In this document: in pieces, positions 23,535 to 29,594 of the stretch | How positions within the stretch are numbered: position 1 is the stretch's first letter | Layout: every line of letters starts with the position of its first letter | Source of the DNA: JAJPHY01 sp040754475 | GTDB lineage: Bacteria; Actinomycetota; UBA4738; HRBIN12 | Assembly (NCBI GenBank): GCA_040754475.1 | Contig: JBFMCN010000001.1 | Span: 1-29,594 of the forward strand | Length of the DNA stretch: 29,594 bases | Direction: 5' to 3' | The notes under the pieces: model-generated | The model's input: only the letters and a program-made list of their open reading frames with translations | Database searches by the model: none | What the model was told of the DNA's origin: nothing | Made by a program: the position numbers and the translations under genes

Positions 23535-23557
23535 ATCGTAGCCGCGGAGTGCCGCGG
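23535..23557 (-). promoter_or_regulatory. candidate promoter/operator of the two-component operon
   Basis: TACGAT (23540-23535) is placed as a -10 box, 7 nt before the GTG. Directly upstream are two CCGCGG hexamers (23542-23547 and 23552-23557) 10 bp apart, the spacing typical of tandem half-sites for OmpR-family regulators. High GC makes chance occurrence possible. Confidence 0.4.
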
Positions 23558-23628
23558 GCCCTGGGGTCGGTTGTTGAGAACTTGTGGCAAGGAAGGAATG
23601 CGCCGGCTCGTTGACAGGTGGGGAAGGC

Positions 23629-24753
23629 CTACGGATGGAGCTGGACCGGTTTGGTGATGTCCAGATACACCACCGCCACGAACAGGATGATGAAGACCGC
23701 CGCCACGGCAACCGAGATCGGAACCATCTTCCGCATGTCGACTCGCTTGCGCCGGACCTTCTCGATCGCCAGTACCGCGAGGTGACCTCCGTCGAAGGGC
23801 GGCAACGGAAGCAGGTTGAGGAGCCCGATGAACACGTTTACGAACGCGAAGATCCAGAGGATGTCCCAGAAGCGGCCGCTGGACGCCGTCTGGGCCGCGA
23901 CCTGCCCGATCCCGATGATGCTCACCACATCCGTGCTCTTGCGCTCCGCGTCGGTGAAGAGCAGCTTGAAGACCCGTCCGATCCCGTCGGGTCCGAACAG
24001 CCGCGCCACGCCCTTCACGGAATCCGCGACCCCGGTTGCGATGAGGCCCCCCGCCCCGCCGACCGACCCTGCCGGGCCGGCGGTCTCGCGCGCCCAGCCG
24101 AGCAGCACTCCGATCCTTCCAACCCGCTTGCCATCCACTGTCGAAAGGACCGGCGTGATGGTGACGGTGATCTCCTCCCCCTCCCGGAGGATCCGCAGAG
24201 TGACGGGCTCACCGACGTGCTTCCGCGTGTAGCGGACGAGCTGCAGGTCCGTCGGGTCCGAGATGCCGTCGATCCCAACGATACGGTCTCCAGTCCGAAG
24301 GCCAGCCGCAGCGGCCGGCGAGGTCTGGCCCCCAAGTGTGGGCGCGACGCCGGCGACGAGCGGACCGTGCTCGACCGGTTGCCCCACCGCCGCAAGCCAG
24401 ATGGCGAAGACGACGAAAGCCAGAACGAAGTGGGTCGCGGGACCCGCGAAGATCACGAGCGCGCGCTGCCAGATCGGCTTCCCCCCGAACGTCCGAGGCA
24501 GATCGTCCACAGGGACCTCTTCGTACGGGTTCATGCCGGCGATCTTCACGTAGCCGCCGGCGGGAATCGCCTTGACGCCGTACTCGGTCTGCCCGCGGCG
24601 GAACGACCAGAGCCTTGGCCCGAACCCCACGAAGAACTCCTCGACCTTGATCCCGAACCACTTCGCCATCCCGAAGTGCGCAGCCTCGTGGACGACTATC
24701 ACGAGGATGAGAGCCACGAAGAACGAGATCTCGGCGATCGTGCCGGCCATCAC
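23629..24753 (-). CDS. rseP: site-2 metalloprotease RseP/Rip1-like (M50)
   Basis: This intramembrane zinc protease cleaves membrane-bound substrates such as anti-sigma factors. The 374 residues show TM1 with HEAAH (22-26), the FVGFGPRLW loop (41-49), a second hydrophobic segment (about 98-122), a PDZ domain (about 130-205), a TM helix with NLLPLPPFDGGHL (313-325, ligand Asp321) and a C-terminal TM. Only one PDZ is seen, as in Gram-positive forms. The start is GTG 24753 or the adjacent ATG 24750, 10 nt after dxr, so co-transcription is likely. The dxr-rseP pairing is conserved in actinobacteria. Confidence 0.95.
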   Translation of the reverse strand: MMAGTIAEISFFVALILVIVVHEAAHFGMAKWFGIKVEEFFVGFGPRLWSFRRGQTEYGVKAIPAGGYVKIAGMNPYEEVPVDDLPRTFGGKPIWQRALVIFAGPATHFVLAFVVFAIWLAAVGQPVEHGPLVAGVAPTLGGQTSPAAAAGLRTGDRIVGIDGISDPTDLQLVRYTRKHVGEPVTLRILREGEEITVTITPVLSTVDGKRVGRIGVLLGWARETAGPAGSVGGAGGLIATGVADSVKGVARLFGPDGIGRVFKLLFTDAERKSTDVVSIIGIGQVAAQTASSGRFWDILWIFAFVNVFIGLLNLLPLPPFDGGHLAVLAIEKVRRKRVDMRKMVPISVAVAAVFIILFVAVVYLDITKPVQLHP

Positions 24754-24763
24754 GGCCCCCGGC

Positions 24764-25921
24764 TCAACGGGCCTCGATGATCTCGACGGCGCGGTGGCGG
24801 GCCCACGAGTCGGCCCGCTCCAGGTTCACTGCCGAGACGACCGAGGAAGGCGCTTCGTGCCCGTCGACGACCGCCTGCACTACCTCGACGACACGTGTGA
24901 GGGGGATCTTCCCCTCGAGGAACGCCATGACGGCCACCTCGTTTGCAGCGCTCATCACCGCAGGGAAGGTGAGACCCAACTCGCCGACTCGGTAGGCGAG
25001 GTCGATCGCCGGAAATGCCTCGCGGTCGACGGACTCGAAGGTGAGCTTCCGATCGGCGATCGGTACGGGCTGGATCCCGGTCGGCAGCCGCTCGGGCCAG
25101 GCGAGAGCAAGCTGGATAGGAAGTCGCATGTCTGCCGTCGCGAGCTGCGCAAGCAGCGTGCCGTCCCGGAACTCCACCAGGGCATGCACGAGCCCCTCTG
25201 GATGGATCAGCACGTGGATCTGTGAGTATGCGATCCCGAAGAGGTAGTGGGCCTCGATTACCTCGAGCCCCTTGTTCATCAGTGTGGCCGAGTCGATCGT
25301 GATCTTCGGGCCCATGTGCCACACGGGGTGTGCGAGCGCCTCTCTCACCGACGCCCTGGCCAGCTCATTCCGGCTCCAGCCGCGGAACGGCCCTCCCGAG
25401 CCGGTGAGGATCAAGCGCTTCACGTCCTCCTTGCGCTCCGTGCGGAGCAGCTGCGCCAACCCCGCGTGCTCCGAATCGACGGGCACCAGCCGTTCCGGCT
25501 CGCCCTTGACCAGGTCCATGACCAGCTCGCCGCCAACGACAAGGCTTTCCTTGTTCGCAAGTGCAAGGGTCTTCCCGCTCTGCAGTGCGGCGAGTGTGGG
25601 CGCGAGGCCGGCCGCACCGACGAGCGCGTTCACCACCGTGTCGGCATCCACCTCGCGCGCCAGGCTCTCCGCGGCGTCGGGGCCGACGAGGATCTCGACG
25701 CCACGGATTCTGCCGAGCTTCTCCCGCAGGTCGTTCTCGGCCCCCTCGTCGGCGATCGCCACATGGGTCGGCAGGAACTCGCGGATCTGTCCAACGAGCA
25801 GCTCGTGGTTCGTGCCGGCCGAAAGGCCCACGACCTTGAAGCGATCGGGATTCCGGCGGACAACCTCCAGGGCCTGCGTTCCGACCGATCCGGTCGATCC
25901 GAGGATGGCCAGCGTGCGCAT
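24764..25921 (-). CDS. dxr: 1-deoxy-D-xylulose-5-phosphate reductoisomerase
   Basis: Dxr makes MEP from DXP using NADPH, the first committed step of the MEP pathway. The 385 residues have GSTGSVG (8-14) for NADPH, LANKES (121-126), VDSEH (148-152) with the metal ligands, SGGPFR (175-180) and TIDSATLMNKGLEVIEA (208-224). Length and motif spacing are normal. The start is ATG 25921-25919; GGTAACCT ends 7 nt upstream and no well-placed Shine-Dalgarno is seen. A 75-bp gap separates it from cdsA. Confidence 0.98.
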   Translation of the reverse strand: MRTLAILGSTGSVGTQALEVVRRNPDRFKVVGLSAGTNHELLVGQIREFLPTHVAIADEGAENDLREKLGRIRGVEILVGPDAAESLAREVDADTVVNALVGAAGLAPTLAALQSGKTLALANKESLVVGGELVMDLVKGEPERLVPVDSEHAGLAQLLRTERKEDVKRLILTGSGGPFRGWSRNELARASVREALAHPVWHMGPKITIDSATLMNKGLEVIEAHYLFGIAYSQIHVLIHPEGLVHALVEFRDGTLLAQLATADMRLPIQLALAWPERLPTGIQPVPIADRKLTFESVDREAFPAIDLAYRVGELGLTFPAVMSAANEVAVMAFLEGKIPLTRVVEVVQAVVDGHEAPSSVVSAVNLERADSWARHRAVEIIEAR

Positions 25922-25928
25922 CTCTCCA

Positions 25929-25936
25929 AGGTTACC
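25929..25936 (-). promoter_or_regulatory. GGTANCCT box before dxr (putative -10)
   Basis: GGTAACCT on the minus strand, exactly 7 nt before the dxr ATG. Same arrangement as ispG, the other MEP-pathway gene here. Confidence 0.5.
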
Positions 25937-25996
25937 CTCGACAGGCCGAATCTACGAAGGTCACCGATCGGGACTCCACCGGTGGCGAGAGCGCGG

Positions 25997-27484
25997 CTAG
26001 GAAAGGACGAGTCGCAGGAACATGAAGGCGGCCGGCGCCACGAAGAGCATGGAGTCGATCCGGTCCAGCACGCCTCCGTGCCCCGGCAGAATGCCGCCCA
26101 TGTCCTTCAGTCCCATGTCGCGCTTGATCAGCGACTCGGCCAGATCCCCCAGCGGCGCGAAGATGGCCACGACGACCGCAAGCCCGACGGAGCGGCCCAA
26201 GGTCTCCACCAATGAGACATAGGGAGCGACGATCCCGACCGAAAGCGCGACAACCACGAGCGTCCCGACGATCGCCCCCTCGATCGACTTCTTCGGACTG
26301 ATCGTGGGGGCGAGTGGACGGCTACCCCACCACGACCCTGCGATGAATGCGGCTGTGTCGTAGGCAACCGTGAGCCCGATGACCGACGTGACAAGCGCCC
26401 GCCCGTCCGGGGCTTTCAGCATCGCAAGAGCGTAGCCAGCGAGCAGCGGCCCATAGGCGACGCCGAGGACCGTCATCGAGAGATTCGACACGACGTTCTG
26501 GCGGTGGTTGGCTGGCGTCGCCATGTACCAGAGGAACGTCGCGACAACAGCCAACGCGAACATGGCGATCATCGCGCCCTCTCCACGGTAGTAGGCACCG
26601 GCCAGCACCAGCACGCCGGAAGCGAGCCCCAGGGCTGTCGCCGGTTGGTGGTGCCGTTTCTGCAGGGCCCGGTAGAACTCGCCCTGGGCCCAAAGGACGA
26701 TCAAGGAAGCCACCACGGCAAAGGCTCCTCCGGCGATCGCGATGCTGCCGACCGCCAAGCCCGCGAGGATGATCCCCGTCAGGAACGCCGCGGGCATGTC
26801 CCTGGCGGATAGTCTCCGCTCGTGCTCGGCGCCTACCTCCATCGCGGTCGGTTCCTGCCAGCTCGGGCCGCCGAGTCCCTCGCCCCCGACCTTGACCGCG
26901 CGGGCCGGCTGCTCCTGCTCGCCGAGGCCCGCCGGGACTTCCTCCTCGACCTCGCCACGGCCGCCTAGCAAATCCGTCAGCGATGTCTCGACCGGCGCGG
27001 GCTCCGGCTCCACGCGCACCTCCTCGCGCACCGATTCGGCGAAGTGCTCGGCCGCGGCTTCCACGGCCTCGGCGCTCGGCTTCTCCTCGGCCTCCGGCTC
27101 TTCCAGCTCGGAGACGGCTTCCTCCTCGCCCCCGGGAGCCGGGAGCTCCGCGTAGGGCTCGGGTTCCTGGGCGACGTCCTCGATCGAGACGTACTCCTCG
27201 GTGACGTACTCAACGGGTAGCTCGCCGGTCTCCGGTTCCTCTCGCCACGGTTCCCCGGGCCCCTCGAACGGCTCCTCTCCTCCGGCGGCCGCCTCGCGCT
27301 CATCGGCCACACCGGCTGACCCAGAGCCGACGTCGGGGGGCTCGGGCTTTGGGGCGACCGACTCCTCGGCTTCCCCCTCCTCGATTGCAGGCGCCTGAGT
27401 CTCTGGCCAGTCGACGTCTTGGATGGGTTCGAAGAATCTGTCCAGGTCCTCGAACAGGTCGTCCTTGTTCTCGCCTTCGGGCAC
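25997..27484 (-). CDS. cdsA: phosphatidate cytidylyltransferase with long acidic N-terminal extension
   Basis: CdsA makes CDP-diacylglycerol, the precursor of acidic phospholipids. The C-terminal part (about 230-495) is a normal polytopic CdsA with the signature SLIKRDMGLKDMGGILPGHGG followed by VLDRIDSMLF. Residues 1-225 are an unusual cytosolic extension, extremely rich in Glu, Pro and Ala, with almost no hydrophobic stretches and therefore probably disordered. CdsA is usually 260-300 residues. The start is GTG 27484-27482, supported by AAGGAG 5 nt upstream; the stop of frr overlaps it by one base. A later in-frame start (ATG near 26841, residue 215) could give the bare enzyme, but the long frame keeps coding-type composition. 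Confidence 0.93.
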   Translation of the reverse strand: MPEGENKDDLFEDLDRFFEPIQDVDWPETQAPAIEEGEAEESVAPKPEPPDVGSGSAGVADEREAAAGGEEPFEGPGEPWREEPETGELPVEYVTEEYVSIEDVAQEPEPYAELPAPGGEEEAVSELEEPEAEEKPSAEAVEAAAEHFAESVREEVRVEPEPAPVETSLTDLLGGRGEVEEEVPAGLGEQEQPARAVKVGGEGLGGPSWQEPTAMEVGAEHERRLSARDMPAAFLTGIILAGLAVGSIAIAGGAFAVVASLIVLWAQGEFYRALQKRHHQPATALGLASGVLVLAGAYYRGEGAMIAMFALAVVATFLWYMATPANHRQNVVSNLSMTVLGVAYGPLLAGYALAMLKAPDGRALVTSVIGLTVAYDTAAFIAGSWWGSRPLAPTISPKKSIEGAIVGTLVVVALSVGIVAPYVSLVETLGRSVGLAVVVAIFAPLGDLAESLIKRDMGLKDMGGILPGHGGVLDRIDSMLFVAPAAFMFLRLVLS

Positions 27485-28044
27485 TAGATCTCCTTGAGCT
27501 CCTGCTCCTTGTGCACGACGATCTCGTCGATCTCGGCTACGTGCCGATCCGTCAGCTTCTGCAGGTCCTTCTCAGATCGCATGAGGTCATCTTCTGAGAT
27601 GGCGTGCTCCCGCTCAAGTCCCACGAGATCTTCCTTCGAGTGACGCCGGATGTTCCGAACAGCAACCCGGCCTTCCTCTCCGCGCTGATGAACGAGCTTG
27701 ATGAGCTCCTTGCGACGCTCCTCCGTGAGCGGCGGGAAGCTCAGCCGGATCACGTTCCCGTCGTTGGACGGCGTGATGCCGAGATCACTCGCGAGGATCG
27801 CCTTCTCCATGGCGGACACGGCGTTCCTGTCATACGGCTGGATCAACAGCGTCCGCGGCTCCGGCACGGAGAACGAGGCAAGCTGCTGGATCGGCACCTT
27901 CGTACCGTAGTAGTCCACGTTGATCCGCGAGAGCAGAGCCGGCGCCGCCCGCCCGGTTCGGATGCCGGCAAGCTCCTCCTTCAGCACGACGACGGCCTTC
28001 GTCATCTTCTCGGCCGCGTCCCCGAGCGTGGTCTCGACAGTCAC
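27484..28044 (-). CDS. frr: ribosome recycling factor
   Basis: RRF, with EF-G, splits post-termination ribosomes. The 186 residues match the family in length and motifs: the N-terminal helix TLGDAAEKMTKAVVVLKEEL, then GIRTGRAAPALLSRINVDYYG, LIQPYDRNAVSAMEKAI, NDGNVIRLSFPPLTEERRKEL and a C-terminal helix. The start is GTG 28044-28042, overlapping the pyrH stop as GTGA. The pyrH-frr-cdsA order is standard. Confidence 0.98.
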   Translation of the reverse strand: MTVETTLGDAAEKMTKAVVVLKEELAGIRTGRAAPALLSRINVDYYGTKVPIQQLASFSVPEPRTLLIQPYDRNAVSAMEKAILASDLGITPSNDGNVIRLSFPPLTEERRKELIKLVHQRGEEGRVAVRNIRRHSKEDLVGLEREHAISEDDLMRSEKDLQKLTDRHVAEIDEIVVHKEQELKEI

Positions 28045-28790
28045 GGGGCACCTCCGTGAACGAGCGTCCCGATTGGCTCGCCCAACAGCGCCCGGCGGAT
28101 GTTCCCTTCCCGGCGAAGGTCGAACACTATGATCGGCAGCTTGTTCTCCATGCAGAGAGAGATAGCCGTGGCGTCCATGACCTGATAGCCCTCGCGGAGG
28201 ACGTCGATGTACTCGATCTCCTCGAACCGACGCGCGTTCGGTTGCACGTGAGGATCTGCGTCGTAGACGCCGTCCACCTTCGTACCCTTCAGGATGGCCT
28301 CTGCCTTGATCTCCAGTGCTCGCTGGGCCGCGGTGGTGTCGGTGGAGAAGTAGGGGGCGCCCATACCGGCCGCGAAGATCACCACCCGCCCCTTTTCCAG
28401 GTGCCGGATGGCCCGAAGCGGCAGATAGGGCTCGGCGATCTGCGCCATCTGTATCGCCGTCTGCACGCGCGTCGTCACGTTGATCTTCTCCAGCGCGTCC
28501 TGTAGCGCAAGGGCGTTCATGACCGTGGCCAGCATGCCCATATAGTCGGCCCGGGCGCGATCGATGCCGGGAGCCTGCCGGCCGCGGAAGATGTTGCCGG
28601 CCCCGACCACGACCGCCGTCTGGACGCCGATGTCGAGCACCTCGGCGAGCTGGCGAGCGAGGAGCGCGGTCGCGTCGACCGAGATGCCGTAGCCGGTATC
28701 CGCCGGCGAGAAGACGTCGCCTGAGAGCTTGAGAAGGACACGGTGGTAGACGGTCCGCGAGGCATGCTGCGCCCGATCCGCGTCACCCAT
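28041..28790 (-). CDS. pyrH: UMP kinase
   Basis: PyrH is the hexameric amino-acid-kinase-fold enzyme that phosphorylates UMP to UDP. I start it at ATG 28790-28788 (249 residues, MGDADRAQ), 13 nt after tsf; the frame is open to 28853, but that extension would overlap tsf and is not family-like. Motifs are VLLKLSGD (18-25), GAGNIFRG (63-70), ADYMGMLATVMNAL (81-94), KGTKVDGVYDADP and VMDATAISLC. Its stop overlaps frr (GTGA). Confidence 0.96.
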   Translation of the reverse strand: MGDADRAQHASRTVYHRVLLKLSGDVFSPADTGYGISVDATALLARQLAEVLDIGVQTAVVVGAGNIFRGRQAPGIDRARADYMGMLATVMNALALQDALEKINVTTRVQTAIQMAQIAEPYLPLRAIRHLEKGRVVIFAAGMGAPYFSTDTTAAQRALEIKAEAILKGTKVDGVYDADPHVQPNARRFEEIEYIDVLREGYQVMDATAISLCMENKLPIIVFDLRREGNIRRALLGEPIGTLVHGGAP

Positions 28791-28803
28791 CCCACGCAGT
28801 CCC

Positions 28804-29412
28804 TCAGTCGACGTCCTCACCCAGCTTGTACCGGACGAACCGCCGCACGGCAACCTTCTCCCCGACCTTCCCGGAGATTTCGTCGATCATCTGCTGGATC
28901 GTCTTCGAGTCGTCCTTCACGAAACTCTGATCGAGCAGGACGTTGTCTTCAAAGAACGCTTTGAGCTTGCCCTCGACGATGTTCGAGATGACCTTGTCCG
29001 GCTTGCCCATCTCCCGCGCCTGCGCCTCGTAGACGCGGCGCTCGCCCTCGACGATCTCCTTGGGGACATCCTCCCGCGAGAGCCAACGGGGGGAAGCCGG
29101 GCTCGCGATGTGAAGCGCGACGTCCTTGGCAAGACGGCGGAACTCGTCGGTGTTCGCAACGAAGTCCGTCTCGCAGTTCACCTCCACGAGAACGCCGACG
29201 GTGTTGTTGAAGTGGATGTAGCTCTCGACGAGACCCTGGTTGGCGGATCGACTCCGCCGCTTCTGAGCCGACGCGAGCCCCTTCTCCCTCAGGATGGTGG
29301 TCGCACGCTTGACGTCGCCGCCCGCCTCCTCCAGGGCCCGCTTGCAGTCCATCATGCCGGCTCCGGTCGCCTGCCGAAGCTGCCTGACCTGTTCTGCTGA
29401 GATGCCTGTCAT
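28804..29412 (-). CDS. tsf: elongation factor Ts (short form)
   Basis: EF-Ts is the nucleotide exchange factor for EF-Tu. The 202-residue form has the N-terminal UBA-like domain (EQVRQLRQATGAGMMDCKRALEEAGGD region), the EF-Tu contact motif NCETDFVA and a single core subdomain, like the short EF-Ts of Thermus and some actinobacteria rather than the roughly 280-residue enterobacterial form. The start is ATG 29412-29410 with AGGAGA 5 nt upstream; it overlaps the stop of the upstream frame (rpsB) as ATGA. Confidence 0.97.
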   Translation of the reverse strand: MTGISAEQVRQLRQATGAGMMDCKRALEEAGGDVKRATTILREKGLASAQKRRSRSANQGLVESYIHFNNTVGVLVEVNCETDFVANTDEFRRLAKDVALHIASPASPRWLSREDVPKEIVEGERRVYEAQAREMGKPDKVISNIVEGKLKAFFEDNVLLDQSFVKDDSKTIQQMIDEISGKVGEKVAVRRFVRYKLGEDVD

Positions 29413-29594
29413 CCGTTCTCCTGTGTCGGCTGGTCGGAATCCCCGAGCGTGTCTTCTGTTGGAGGCAACGGCGGCTCCGGGGCGCCTCCGGGCGCATCCT
29501 CTGCCTGCGACGCTGCTGGCTCCGTCGAAGTGAACGGCACTGATCCCTGCGGCTCGCCGTCGCCGACGGACACGACGAGCGGGGGCTCGGGTTC
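29409..29594 (-). CDS. rpsB: C-terminal acidic tail of 30S ribosomal protein S2, partial
   Basis: A frame open from the window edge to TGA 29411-29409 encodes 61 residues rich in Pro, Glu, Gly and Ala (starting EPEPPLVVSVGDG, ending DSDQPTQENG). It contains no conserved S2 core, so the assignment rests on position directly upstream of tsf, the 4-bp ATGA overlap, and the fact that many actinobacterial S2 proteins carry such acidic tails. The start and core lie outside the window. Confidence 0.7.
   Translation of the reverse strand, partial: EPEPPLVVSVGDGEPQGSVPFTSTEPAASQAEDAPGGAPEPPLPPTEDTLGDSDQPTQENG

Noticed and set aside
25976..25985. 10-bp palindrome CCACCGGTGG in the cdsA-dxr gap
   Set aside because: Short, GC-rich, single copy; not enough to call an operator.
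1..29594. CRISPR arrays, insertion sequences, tRNAs, prophage or a novel defence system
   Set aside because: No spaced repeats, transposase, tRNA cloverleaf or defence-type genes were found; the window is core chromosome.

Overview
The window looks like chromosome from a high-GC actinobacterium, probably an uncultured or deep-branching one. This rests on the strong G/C bias at third codon positions, frequent GTG starts, and a translation/isoprenoid/peptidoglycan gene order that closely follows the order I recall for Mycobacterium (rpsB-tsf-pyrH-frr-cdsA-dxr-rseP-ispG-proS-rimP-nusA-ylxR-infB-rbfA-nrnA-truB-ribF-rpsO-pnp-M16 protease-dapB). I cannot name the species. There are no tRNA or rRNA genes, insertion sequences, phage genes or CRISPR arrays.

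Layout: nearly everything is on the minus strand, so transcription runs from high to low coordinates. From the right edge: the acidic tail of ribosomal protein S2, then tsf, pyrH, frr, cdsA (with a long acidic N-terminal extension), dxr and rseP (29594-23629). Next come an OmpR-type response regulator, its histidine kinase and a YjbQ-family enzyme (23527-21031), sitting between rseP and ispG, which are adjacent in many relatives. ispG follows, then a plus-strand island with trpE-trpG preceded by a trp leader peptide and attenuator (17654-19903). To its left are a secreted protein of unknown function whose signal peptide is out of frame, proS, the rimP-nusA-ylxR-infB-ylxP-rbfA-nrnA-truB run, ribF, a CapA-like metallophosphatase, rpsO, pnp, an M16 peptidase, dapB, and a partial Eis-like acetyltransferase at the left edge.

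Functionally this is mostly core machinery: translation initiation and elongation (S2, EF-Ts, RRF, IF2, RbfA, RimP, S15), transcription/RNA factors (NusA, YlxR, PNPase, NrnA, TruB), the MEP isoprenoid pathway (Dxr, IspG), phospholipid and UMP/flavin/lysine precursor steps (CdsA, PyrH, RibF, DapB), and the committed step to tryptophan (TrpEG). Many neighbours share 4-bp stop/start overlaps, which points to translational coupling.

The most interesting content is regulatory. (1) A Trp-rich leader peptide (WSWPWAW) is followed by mutually exclusive 1:2, 2:3 and 3:4 stems in front of trpE, a complete ribosome-mediated attenuator. (2) An octamer GGTANCCT sits 7-12 nt before the start codons of rpsO, ribF, proS, ispG and dxr, most likely the -10 box of leaderless or near-leaderless promoters. 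(3) A TATACT promoter and a strong intrinsic terminator both lie in the leader of rimP-nusA-infB, suggesting NusA-sensitive attenuation. (4) Two apparent one-base frame problems lie at the N-termini of the divergent secreted-protein/trpE pair.
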